A stretch of DNA of 64,000 bases from contig DISW01000012.1 in assembly GCA_002422605.1 (NCBI GenBank), forward strand, positions 65,166-129,165, given 5' to 3'. The DNA comes from Bacteriovoracaceae bacterium UBA6200. GTDB taxonomy: Bacteria; Bdellovibrionota; Bacteriovoracia; Bacteriovoracales; Bacteriovoracaceae. A model generated the notes under the pieces. It was not told the DNA's origin and ran no database searches. It worked only from the letters and a program-made list of their open reading frames with translations. Below, piece after piece: positions 1 to 10,100 of the stretch (the first letter of the stretch is position 1; each line of letters opens with the position of its first letter). The position numbers were made by a program, and so were the translations under genes.

Positions 1-3000
1 AGCTTTACCTGAACCACTTCCATTGTCGACTGATGCCCAAGAACCATCACCATTTCCGGTATTCACACCACCAGTCACTACTGCATAGTTGGTATCACTT
101 AATGATTGGGCAAAGTTGACCACAAAACGACCCGTGGTGGTTTTCGTTACTGAGTTGACATTAAATGAACTTAGGATTGTTCCAGCAGCATTAAATGAAA
201 CCCAAGCAACTGCTGAACCCGGCGTACCTGCTGCAATTGCGGAAGTTAAGACAGTGCCATCAGGAAACTTAAAACCTCCTGAAGTCGATTCAACAATACC
301 CGACACTGTTAAAAGTGATGTTGGTAAGGTAGTCCCGATCCCAACATTACCAGTAGAGTAAGAAACGACGCTACCTGATTTATTCCATTGTCCATTTGCC
401 TGTAAAGCTGCGACATTACCATCTATTTTACTTATGGCAGTTTGAATTGAATCACCACTGGCCACTGTTCCCGTGGATATTCCATAGCCAAAAAGTAAGG
501 CTGATCTCGCAGCAGCATCAAAGTTCTGCCAAGTTTTATCACCTCTATAAAAATCTGTAATAGCTCCAGCCGCGATCGTTCCTTGTTTTGAGTTTAATTG
601 AGACTGAATACCTGAAGTAACCCCATCTAAATAACCAAATTCTGTATTTTCAACATTTCCTGCAGCTATTTGATCCGCATTCAAAGAAGCTATCGTTGAA
701 GTTGGAGCAACCCAACTTAAAACTCCTGCCCCATTAGTCTTTAAAACATGCCCATCACTCCCATCAGCAGAAGGAAGAGTATAAGTCGTATTCCCAGCTG
801 TGGCAGTAGCTGCCAGACCTACATATCCAGAAGTCGCTCCCGTTAATCTGAGAGTCCCTCGTACATCTAATTGAGTTTGAGGGTTGGTAGTGTTAATACC
901 AACAAATCCATTCGGAGCGATTGTCATTCTTGGAAGTCTGGTTGTCGTTCCAATTCCAGTCGTCCCAAACTCAATAGAAGTTCCCTGAGCTGTCCCTGTA
1001 AAATTTTCGGCGGCTTTCATTTCGATGGAAGCAACATTATCTGTAAACTGAGTCGGAGAATAAGAACCTCCACCAAAAAGGCTCATTAAGCGATCACCTG
1101 AAACCACAGGAAGTAAAGTTCCAGGAACACCTCGAGATTTAGAAAAATGAATCTCGGCGCCTTCATTTGAATCTTGAATTTTTTCGGCCAGGATAGTTCC
1201 CCATCCGGTTGAGGTAATATGAAGTGGCATGGCAGGGTCAATATTTCCAATCCCTACTCTCCCGGTATCAAAATAAATATCACTTCCATCATCTTGCCAC
1301 TGAGTAGCCTCGCCGGCCTTTAAGTCCACATAGGCCTTAGTCGCTGCATCCTGAGCAAGAGTAGGATCGGCCAGATCAATAATTTTATTATTACTTAAAG
1401 TTAGATTGTTGGTGATAACACTTGAACCATCCCGAAGGATGTAATTCCCCTGATTACCAGCAAGTTTCTGGATGGCCGTTAAAATACTATCTGCACTCGA
1501 AACAATTCCAGCTCCTGAAATAAAACCTGCAAGGTCCGTTCCTAGGACTAGTGGCTCAGTGAAATATAAGTTCGTACCTTGTGGGACAGCATCCGTATCT
1601 AGTGTCTGCCAGGTTTTATCCCCTCTATAATATTGAGCAGTCGTTCCAGCAACGATCGTTGGTTGTTTTGAATCAATTTGAGTTTGAATATTGCCGGTTA
1701 GATTATTTAAATAATCAAACTCAGCATTACTGACAAGCCCATTAGAAATTTTAGCTGCATCGAGATTATTAATGTTTGAAATTCCATCTCCGACCTGTGA
1801 ATCAACGTAAGCCTTCGTTGCCGCGTCTTGGGCCAGAGTTGGATCGGCGAGATTGACTATCTTTTTATTACTTAATGTAAAATCTCCCGTGATGACACTG
1901 CTGCCATCCCTTAGAACATACTTCCCAAGGGAATCATCAATCTTCCCAATTGCTGCTTGAAGAGAATCCCCATCAGTCACAGCACCAGGGAGTTTAACGT
2001 AGCCCGAAAGCTTCGCACTTCTGGCAGCTGTATCAAAATTCTGCCAATTTTTGTCTCCTCGGTAGTACTGATCAATTGTACCTGCTGTAAGACTCGGTTC
2101 CTTATTGTCTAATGCCGCTTCAAGACCAGAAATCTTACTTCGGGCAATTCCGGCCGTGGGAGAAATATCATCGTCAACTATAGTGCTATCAACGATTTTA
2201 GAAGAACTGATTGTATTATTATTAATGGTGGCATTCGAAACCGTTCCGGAAAGTTCCCCTCCAATCGCACTCGAATCTGCTGCAGCAGGAGCGGCCCAGG
2301 ATAAATTCCCATTTCCATCGGTAACCAAGGCCTGTCCTAAAGTTCCTTTTCCCGAAGGGAGGATAAAGAGCAAGTTCTCGGTTGTCGCATTATTTGCTTT
2401 CAATTCTACCTGGTAACTATTCAGCTTAAATTTAATAGCAGAGACTGAAGCTGATCCGGCATACGAAATATCATTGGCACCAACGGTGGTCCATTGAGAG
2501 GAGTTCACATCCCCTACTTGAGAATCAACATAGGCTTTCGTTGCCGCTTCGAGGGAAGATGTTGGATCAGCGGCGAGGACAAGAGAACCTGTTAGTGTCC
2601 CACCAGAAAGAGGTAATTTACTATTATCAGTTGCTTCATCATTGGCACAACTCCAGAATACAGGTCCTAGATTCATCTGCAATTTTTGATGGGCCAAACA
2701 ATTAGGAACATCAGTAAAGGCCATTGCTCCTAAATTCGCTCTGGCATTGGCAGCGTCACTTGCTCCGGTACCTCCAAGAGAAAGCGGAACGAGATTAATA
2801 CTTGATAAATTCCCGGACAGATCATTGACGACAATTTCATTCGGGATGCCTGCTGAAATCTTTGAACGCAGAATGTTTCCTGACAACATATCATTTGTTA
2901 CAGATCCATCAGTAATTTCTGCCGTTATCGTTTTTGGCTTCCACTCTCCATCTTCCCAATTTAAAACCTGACCGGGAGTTGCTCCCATCTGATCTAGTTG

Positions 3001-3384
3001 TTTCGCTGTTTGCGATACGAAGGCATAAGGAAGAGAGTGAATGGCCTGAAATGAATAAGCTTTCTCTGAAGCTTGAGTCCGATCGATTACTCGAATGCTT
3101 AATGTTTGCCCGGTTGGTGTATTTTTTATGACTTCGACAAGGTCACAATCAGAAAACTTTAAGCCGACATGGAAAACACCATTTAATAAAGAAACATTAT
3201 CAACATTTTCCACACACAAAATGGCGCCGACATTACTTGAATAGGCCAATTCAAAACTTAATTTGGCATAACCAGTTACAGGTGAACCGTTGTTATTAAC
3301 TAATCGACCTGAATAGCTAAACGACTCAAAGGCGTGAGCATTGACTAGAGAGAAAATGAATAGAATGAGAGAGAGAAATCTCAT
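1..3384 (-). CDS. Giant MAT-like trimeric fibre protein, 3' end cut by window edge
   Basis: Open on the minus strand from an ATG at 3384 to the left edge (1128 codons, no stop), so the C-terminus is missing. The start is followed by a Sec signal peptide (MRFLSLILFIFSLVNAHA) and then the N-terminal domain shared by all fibre genes here, beginning SYSGRLVNNNGSPVTG. The shaft contains phage-fibre motifs: GGTLTGSLVL, AATKAYVDSQ (several times), LYFTE and VGIGTT.P. Around residues 1053-1128 it turns into a segment of the type seen in phage tail-fibre tips (AWVSFNAAGTI, then VVNFAQSLSDTNYAVV). Likely a secreted or surface homotrimeric adhesin. No Shine-Dalgarno sequence is visible; a TAAAAT box lies only 7 nt before the ATG, suggesting a very short leader. 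Family placement is firm; the ligand is unknown. Confidence 0.85.
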   Translation of the reverse strand, partial: MRFLSLILFIFSLVNAHAFESFSYSGRLVNNNGSPVTGYAKLSFELAYSSNVGAILCVENVDNVSLLNGVFHVGLKFSDCDLVEVIKNTPTGQTLSIRVIDRTQASEKAYSFQAIHSLPYAFVSQTAKQLDQMGATPGQVLNWEDGEWKPKTITAEITDGSVTNDMLSGNILRSKISAGIPNEIVVNDLSGNLSSINLVPLSLGGTGASDAANARANLGAMAFTDVPNCLAHQKLQMNLGPVFWSCANDEATDNSKLPLSGGTLTGSLVLAADPTSSLEAATKAYVDSQVGDVNSSQWTTVGANDISYAGSASVSAIKFKLNSYQVELKANNATTENLLFILPSGKGTLGQALVTDGNGNLSWAAPAAADSSAIGGELSGTVSNATINNNTISSSKIVDSTIVDDDISPTAGIARSKISGLEAALDNKEPSLTAGTIDQYYRGDKNWQNFDTAARSAKLSGYVKLPGAVTDGDSLQAAIGKIDDSLGKYVLRDGSSVITGDFTLSNKKIVNLADPTLAQDAATKAYVDSQVGDGISNINNLDAAKISNGLVSNAEFDYLNNLTGNIQTQIDSKQPTIVAGTTAQYYRGDKTWQTLDTDAVPQGTNLYFTEPLVLGTDLAGFISGAGIVSSADSILTAIQKLAGNQGNYILRDGSSVITNNLTLSNNKIIDLADPTLAQDAATKAYVDLKAGEATQWQDDGSDIYFDTGRVGIGNIDPAMPLHITSTGWGTILAEKIQDSNEGAEIHFSKSRGVPGTLLPVVSGDRLMSLFGGGSYSPTQFTDNVASIEMKAAENFTGTAQGTSIEFGTTGIGTTTRLPRMTIAPNGFVGINTTNPQTQLDVRGTLRLTGATSGYVGLAATATAGNTTYTLPSADGSDGHVLKTNGAGVLSWVAPTSTIASLNADQIAAGNVENTEFGYLDGVTSGIQSQLNSKQGTIAAGAITDFYRGDKTWQNFDAAARSALLFGYGISTGTVASGDSIQTAISKIDGNVAALQANGQWNKSGSVVSYSTGNVGIGTTLPTSLLTVSGIVESTSGGFKFPDGTVLTSAIAAGTPGSAVAWVSFNAAGTILSSFNVNSVTKTTTGRFVVNFAQSLSDTNYAVVTGGVNTGNGDGSWASVDNGSGSGKA

Positions 3385-3546
3385 TTCTTATATTTTAAGG
3401 GATTCCTAATAGATTTCATCGGATTACTGAAATTTCGAAAAAGTCTTAAAACTTGAGCTCTAACTCTCTGAAACCCTTAACAAAATTTAAGGGCTTCATT
3501 GGAGTGTTCGGCAATGTTTTCCAACATATACTTAAACTATTGGCAC

Positions 3547-5805
3547 CTAAGGGGCCGTATAAAGAACAGAAGATGTACCTGAGCCAGCATTTCCCGCCAA
3601 GTCAGTGACATTGACCCCATCAATAGAAATAGAAACTGTATCACCTGGATTACAAGTTGCTACGATATCGAAAACCACTTCGGCCCCATTAGCTATAGCA
3701 TTTTGAATCAAAGCGGAAGCGCATGTAGAACCTGTGGTATCAAAATCAGCGACATCAACTGAATCGGACTTTATGTCTTCATCGAATGCTACCCGGGCCA
3801 ATACCGGGACACCGGTTTGTGAACCAGGTGAGAAAGCTCCGGCCACTGGGCCGGTCGTATCTAGAGTATAAGTAACTACGTCACTACCTACTCCAGCATT
3901 GCCATAAATATCTGTTATGCCATTGTTTGTTACGGTTAATGACAGAGTTTCTGTCTCAGCACAGGCTCCACCAGATAAATTTACTGTTACTTCATTGCCA
4001 CTAACAGACCCAATTGTTTTAGTTGGATACGAGGAACATGATCCAGTTAATGCGAAATCATCATCTATGTTCACGGTTGCGGAATCTAAATCCTCTGAGA
4101 AAGAAAAGAGTATAGAGGCCGGTACAGAGTTAACTGTGCCGGAAGCTGGAGTAATTGAAAGAACTGAAGGGCCTGTCGTATCGACTGTATAAGTTTCAGT
4201 TAATATAACAGTTCCCGGATTCCCTGCAGAGTCAGTTATGTCGGCACCATCAAGAGTAACAGTCAGGGTTTCTCCATCGGTACATGCAACGCCATAAAGT
4301 TCAAAATCTATAGAGGTTCCAGAGGTTAGTGTTGTTACCCCGGCGGTAACACCAGTACCGCATGTGCCGCTTATCGTAAGGTCAGAGCCAGCAACAGAAG
4401 TAATAAGAACCTCTTCGTCAAAACTCACAGTAACGGAAGTTGGAGCAGCACCCATTGGACCAGAAACAGGTGTGATAGAAGTGGCAACAGGGCCCACATC
4501 ATCAAATGTGTAGGTAGCATTGGCCGTGCCAGAACCTGCTGAACCTAAAGTATCGAGAACAGTCGATAGGTCAATCTCTACATCAAAGGTTTGAGTATGA
4601 GTACACGTTCCTCCGGTCAACGTAATTTCTGCCGTTGGCCCGGATATAGGACCTATGCCTACTGTCGGTAGAGGTGCGCAATTTCCTGTCACACTAAAAG
4701 CTGAAGCAGATAAAGAATTAGGGTCAATATCTTCACTAAAAGTTACGTCAACAGTTGCTGGAATAGCATTTATATTACTTGTTCCTGGATTAAAGGTAGC
4801 AGAAGTTGGACCTACAGCATCGATTGTATAAGTTGTGACCAACAGACCTGTTCCAGGGTTAACAGCACCATCCTCAATTCCAGTAAAATCCAATGTGATC
4901 TCTACTGTCTCACCAGCAGCACAAGTAGGAGGCGTTAATGCAATTGTTCCGGTTAACGAAGTTGTATCAGTGATTGAAATATTTGGTTTAATTGAACAAG
5001 TACCGCCAACAGTAAAGTCGCTTATATCAAGACCATTAAAAGATTCAGGGAAAGTGATGACAACACTTGGAGGCAACGTCGTATATGTCCCTCCGGCGGG
5101 ATCAAATGTAGCTGTTGAAATCCCCGTGTTATCCACAGTCACAGTGCTGCTCATATTTGAAGCTAAAGAAGTTCCTGCGAGGTTGGTGGCCGTACCTGCC
5201 CCAACTGCAACTCCAAAAGTTCCATCACCTGTACAGTTACCAATTGTCACATGAGGTGTCGAAGTCGTTCCATCTGTAACAGTAATATCAGCACAATCAA
5301 CTGTACCAGTATCACTGATAAGAATATCGGCGGCCGTAAGATTTACTTCGTCTGCATCTATATACTCAACAATAAAATTTACGGTGTCCGTGGCTTTTAT
5401 TAAAGCAGGCGAAGCAGAATCTTTAGTAACACTTGCCACAGGAGGTGTTGCAGTTAGGCTATAAGCAACTGAACTTGAAGAACAGATCGTTCCTCTAGCG
5501 CTGCTTGCACGAACTGAAAAATTATAGACACCAGTTGAAAGCTCACCACTCGTTAAAGAGAACTGTCCATTAGTTCCGGCCTGACCAGCAGCAAGGACAG
5601 AACCACTACATCCAGGAGCTGAAAACAAAACAACAGCAACAGAAGGAGAAGATTGGCCTTTAACAGTTGGAGTCGTATCATTACTTGGAGAGACGGGTGA
5701 AACAGTTAAAGAAGTCGGTGCATCTGGTGCTAACTCAATAATAGGATTTTGAGTTAAACAACTCGCCAGGAGAAATAGTAATGATAGTGAAGAAAAAATT
5801 TTCAT
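3547..5805 (-). CDS. Surface lipoprotein with tandem Ig-like repeats
   Basis: A 752-residue protein with a lipoprotein signal ending LLASC (Cys16 lipidated). Position +2 is Leu, which favours outer-membrane sorting. After about 130 residues the protein is a string of roughly 100-residue Thr/Gly/Asp-rich beta repeats (about 145-235, 236-333, 334-435, 436-543, 544-649, 650-752). Their recurring core is DTTGP..... P.SG....P..V...F.EDI, typical of SbsA/Big-type bacterial Ig-like domains. The last five carry a conserved Cys pair (GTCSIK with PTCAAGE, GSCSSYP with GACAETE), probably a disulfide per domain. It lies between fibre genes and reads in the same direction. Probably a rod-like surface adhesin or an anchor for surface structures; the specific role is inferred only. 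Confidence 0.8.
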   Translation of the reverse strand: MKIFSSLSLLFLLASCLTQNPIIELAPDAPTSLTVSPVSPSNDTTPTVKGQSSPSVAVVLFSAPGCSGSVLAAGQAGTNGQFSLTSGELSTGVYNFSVRASSARGTICSSSSVAYSLTATPPVASVTKDSASPALIKATDTVNFIVEYIDADEVNLTAADILISDTGTVDCADITVTDGTTSTPHVTIGNCTGDGTFGVAVGAGTATNLAGTSLASNMSSTVTVDNTGISTATFDPAGGTYTTLPPSVVITFPESFNGLDISDFTVGGTCSIKPNISITDTTSLTGTIALTPPTCAAGETVEITLDFTGIEDGAVNPGTGLLVTTYTIDAVGPTSATFNPGTSNINAIPATVDVTFSEDIDPNSLSASAFSVTGNCAPLPTVGIGPISGPTAEITLTGGTCTHTQTFDVEIDLSTVLDTLGSAGSGTANATYTFDDVGPVATSITPVSGPMGAAPTSVTVSFDEEVLITSVAGSDLTISGTCGTGVTAGVTTLTSGTSIDFELYGVACTDGETLTVTLDGADITDSAGNPGTVILTETYTVDTTGPSVLSITPASGTVNSVPASILFSFSEDLDSATVNIDDDFALTGSCSSYPTKTIGSVSGNEVTVNLSGGACAETETLSLTVTNNGITDIYGNAGVGSDVVTYTLDTTGPVAGAFSPGSQTGVPVLARVAFDEDIKSDSVDVADFDTTGSTCASALIQNAIANGAEVVFDIVATCNPGDTVSISIDGVNVTDLAGNAGSGTSSVLYTAP

Positions 5806-5866
5806 ACAACCTCTTACTCTTATATCGTCCTAACAGAATCAAAAATTAATATTATTGAGTGTAAAT

Positions 5867-7114
5867 TTAAATTTTTCCTGGCATCCAGGTCAAACCTAAG
5901 CCTACCCCACTGTTAGTTTGTTCGATTTTTACTTTGTCTGAGCCGGAACTGGCGTCAATTTCGCTCAGGTATTGTTCATGAAGTGCATAAGCACTTAACC
6001 ATAGCTCTCGGGTAAATAAGTAACTAAGCCCTGGTCTTAATACATAAGATGGGCCAGCGGATAAAGTTCCTATCTGCAAGCTTGCATTCATTTCAATTGC
6101 CCATCTTTCAGCAAATTGTTTTCTAAATAAATATCTTCCGGTAATGAAATTTTGATCGTAGTCAGTTTTAAGCTCGGTACCAAAGTCCATCTCGAAATTA
6201 TTCAAGAACTGGTAACCAAGATAAACCGTCTGAAGGATTGAAGGATCTTTACCAAAGGCCATTCCAAACTCTAGCCCTATTTTTTTATTTCCTAAAGTCT
6301 GATCATCATTTTCAAAAGTAGCGCCTCGTAAGTATAGATTTAAAGATCTTCTTCGTTCCCAGAATTTGGGAAAGTATTCGGCATTGAACTCAACTATTTG
6401 ACCCGTGAATGTTTCATCACTCTTGAAAGTTGGAGCATCAAAAGTAAATTTTGACTGGGCCTGAAACAAAGCGAGTGATAAAAGAAAATTTTCAGTTTGT
6501 TTGAACTCATCGAGAGCTGGACGTAATTTAATTTCAAATTTTTCTTTATTTACCGTTGAGGACTGACCGGCTTTCTTCTGAAAGACTCTCCATGAGAGGA
6601 ATTTAGGGATTTTCTTTAGCTTAACCACATGACTTCCACCACGTACAATCATGACACGGGAAGGAGTTGGTGATTTTTTAAAGTAAAGTTCTAAATGATA
6701 AGTGGCTTCTGGATCTGGTTCTTCCCAGGTAAATTCAATTTTTGTCTGGCCATTTTTATACGTCACTAGTTTCCCATTTTCCGGGGATTTCATTAGTATT
6801 AAATTCTGTTCAGCGGTTTCCGGCTGTTTAAATCTTACAGCGGTATACCCTGAAAAAGGAGTCCATCTTCTCTTTCCTTGGGCCCGATAGCGCCAGAAAT
6901 AGATTCCTGGTTCTTCAACAACGAGTTTATAGCTAGCCTCATTTACAATCTGTCTGATGATGACGTTATCTTTTTCCTCGTGAGAGATTTCTATCTGATA
7001 AACAGAAGAAGGTTCTTCACTCCAACTAATCATGTGACGGTAGCGAGGAGCTGCCTCCGCATGATAAATTGAAAAGAAAAGGATTAACCCAAAAAGCAAA
7101 TTCGTTATTTTCAT
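5867..7114 (-). CDS. Secreted protein with N-terminal beta-sandwich repeats and probable outer-membrane beta-barrel
   Basis: A 415-residue protein with a clear Sec signal peptide (cleavage near HAEA-AP, residue 21). Residues about 28-200 look like two or three fibronectin/Ig-like units: HMISWSEEPSSVYQIEIS, then PENGKLVTYKNGQTKIEFTW with YHLELYF. From about 215 to the end, alternating amphipathic strands (RSLNLYLRGATF, KIGLEFGMAFG, WAIEMNASLQIG, WLSAYALHEQYL, GVGLGLTWM) suggest a small outer-membrane beta-barrel. No named family was recognised. It follows the Ig-repeat lipoprotein in transcription order by neither gene nor operon certainty: it lies upstream of that gene with a gap of about 60 nt, so the two may be cotranscribed. 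A role in anchoring or exporting surface fibres is possible from context but unproven. Confidence 0.65.
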   Translation of the reverse strand: MKITNLLFGLILFFSIYHAEAAPRYRHMISWSEEPSSVYQIEISHEEKDNVIIRQIVNEASYKLVVEEPGIYFWRYRAQGKRRWTPFSGYTAVRFKQPETAEQNLILMKSPENGKLVTYKNGQTKIEFTWEEPDPEATYHLELYFKKSPTPSRVMIVRGGSHVVKLKKIPKFLSWRVFQKKAGQSSTVNKEKFEIKLRPALDEFKQTENFLLSLALFQAQSKFTFDAPTFKSDETFTGQIVEFNAEYFPKFWERRRSLNLYLRGATFENDDQTLGNKKIGLEFGMAFGKDPSILQTVYLGYQFLNNFEMDFGTELKTDYDQNFITGRYLFRKQFAERWAIEMNASLQIGTLSAGPSYVLRPGLSYLFTRELWLSAYALHEQYLSEIDASSGSDKVKIEQTNSGVGLGLTWMPGKI

Positions 7115-7197
7115 GACAACCTCAATATATCAAGTATGGCATGAAGTTGATTTTGCACAAGAATGACAGATTTTTCTTGGAGTGATTTGATCGGTTT

Positions 7198-10100
7198 CTA
7201 TTGATAGCCTAGGATTAATACCTGGAGTTTTCGGTCCTGCCAATCCTCGCCTGCTAATGGGTCACTCTCTCCTCCAGCTGGCGTTCGATAGACCACTTTA
7301 ATAGTATGAGCTCCAGCGGCCAATTGGGCGAAATGAGTTTGAGTTGGTCCCCAATAGACGGCACTAGGATAAGCTGGATCGGCAGTCATTACTCCAGCAA
7401 TAGTTGTTGTAACGAGAACATTATCAATATTGATCCCGGTAACGATATGCTTTGAACCCGCCGTGCCCGCTTCTCCAGGAGGCATAGTAATGGAATAATT
7501 AATTTGAACGGTAGCAGGATCTGTTAAAGTTAAATTGATAACGAGTTCACAAAATTGATCTAGAGTACCGAGAGTATTAGCGCTACTTAAAGTACAGGCA
7601 CCTACTCCTTTCCCACCAGCATTGAACAATCTCGTCTTAATTGACTTCCCTGCGATCTCTCCTGCAACTTCCAGTTTAGATGTCGGATTACTCGCTCCGA
7701 CCCCAACATTCCCATCCGCATTGATTTTAATCCCTTCATTGCCACCATCGCCAGAAAGCCAGTGAGAGCCGAGTTGAAGATTTTGCGCAGCTTGATGGCT
7801 TCCTAAATTATCTGAAGCACCACTAATTCCACCGGCAACCATTTCTGTGACTACGAAATAAGTGTTGTAGTTGGGAGTAACTTGTCCATTGCCTAAATTG
7901 TCATCAAAAATTCTGACATAGACTGTAGTATCAGCGGAAGGAGTATAAAATTCCAAAAGGCCAGAATGAAAACCATAAGAGCCGTTTGAATCAGGCTCAT
8001 CAGTATAAGCACCATGTCCAAAATTTGTAGTTCCATTATAAAAAGTATACCCAAGGTAACCATTACCATCGCCAAGATGAGTATTAAGACTGGCCTCTAG
8101 TCGATAGGTATGGCCGGCCTTGAGATTTATTCCGTTGCCACTCGCCGTCAGTCCTCCATTACCACTATATACTGTATTGAAGTTAACAATAGTTCCGCTA
8201 TCCACCGTCTGGTAAGCTGTCATCGTTTTTTTCATGAAAGCAGCGGGTGAACCTGAGGCCGTAGTTTGAATAGTACCATCAGGGAATTTAAAGCCTCCGA
8301 CGTTTGAAGCAACTAGGCCCTCAACTGACAGATTCCCAACAGCATCAAACATGAATTTTGTCGTTCCCGAAGAATCTTTCCCTATAAAGATAGAAGCTAT
8401 TGGATCACCACTTTGAGCATGCCATGTGTGTCCGGCAGGACCCGTGAACATCTTTGCTCCTGAGGTACTAGCGATTCCTTTTTCCATATCAAAAGTCAGA
8501 TCCCCCCCAGTTATTTGCAATTTACTTACAGGAGCATTAGTTCCGATTCCAACATTACCATTATTGTAATAAATGGCCGTCCCGTTCTTACTCCATTTCC
8601 CAGCATCAGAAATCTGTGCCTGAAGCTTTCCGAGAGCTCCTAGAAGTGTATCCGTAAAAAGGATTGGTGCAACCGCACCTACGAGATACCCATCAAGAAA
8701 AGTTCCAAGAACTTTATCTTCCGTAAAATACTTATTCGTTCCTTCAGGGATCACTGATGTCGTTAAAGTTCCTAGAGTCTTATCTCCTCGGATGTATTGG
8801 GTATTGTCCCCTGTTGGGATCAATGGCTCTTTACTTGAAAGATCTGCCGAAAGCCCGCTTACCTTAGATTGCGGAATATCACCATCACTTAGATTAAGTT
8901 TTGAATACTCGATGCTTGAGTCTGCTGGAGTCGTTGTCGCCCATGAAAGATTTCCTGCACCGTCAGTTACCAGAGTTTGACCAACAGTCCCTTTTTCTGG
9001 AGGCAGTATAAAAAGTAAATCCTCAGAGGCAGCGGGATTTCCTTTTAGCTCACTATGAAATGTTCCACTCTTAACTTTTAATGAACCAATGAGGGAGATA
9101 TCGCCATTCACGCTAAGTCTTGAATCAGGAATTGATGTTCCAAGTCCAATATTACCTTCGGTGTAATAAAGATCAGTTCCATTTTCACCCCAGAAAGATT
9201 CTCCTCCACCAGCGACAGGGGCAGCACTCCCTCCTGCATTTTTAGCAATCACGGTCCAACTCATTGTATGGGTATCCATATTTACGGACCCGGAAGTTTC
9301 ACCATAAATACTTCTAAATGTATGAGTCCCGACGGCCAGATCTTTAACACAAGAGGCACTGGAATACAGATTTCCGATGTCATTGAATGACCTATCTTGA
9401 CCACAAGCTGCTCCATTAAGCTGCAGAGTCACCATGGGATAATTAGCACCCTTCATGTAACTCGTAAAAATAACAACAGCTGGCTGATCTATCGTTATCG
9501 TTTTGCTCAAAGTCACTGTTCCACTAATCGTTCCTGAATCCAGAACAACTGTTCCACCGTAGAGGTCAATCCATTTCGTATTATTAAAATACTGTAAGGT
9601 GTTGGTTGAATTATTATAAATCATTAGACCTGGTGTAGGGGTAAGGATCCCGTCTCTTTGAGCAGTCGTCATTCTTGGAGGCAAAAATCCTTTAGTCGTT
9701 GATTGTAAATCCAAAATAGCTTTGGAATCAGCGGCCACACCACCAATAGCTACGGAGCCTAAATTAAAGAAAATCCCTCCAGCAAACTCACCCCAATGTC
9801 TATTTCCACAATAAAATGCACCAAGCCCATTGGTAAGAAGTATTTGATCGGCACTACAGCTTGTGGATATTCCTTTTAAATTTGTATCTAAAATACCTTC
9901 TGTCTTAACACTAATAGTAGTTCCAGAAGTGATCAGGCTTGTTCCATCGGCCACAAGAAAAGTATCCACATCCGCCACACATGAAAAAGTAGTGCCAAAG
10001 GATTTTAGAACTTGTCCTGCTCCACAACTAGGCAGAGCAACTTTGGCAAATGCCTGAACTGTTGGATCTGTCTCAACCGAAGGAACGAGTTTTCCAGTTC

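Noticed and set aside
3385..3546. TATTAGGAAT near the first fibre gene as another copy of the promoter box
   Set aside because: Only the first part of the box matches and it lies 18 nt from the ATG, not at the common position.
4835..5254. Plus-strand open frames opposite the lipoprotein and fibre genes
   Set aside because: They mirror the Thr/Ser/Gly-rich coding of the minus strand, have no ribosome sites and show no protein-like composition.
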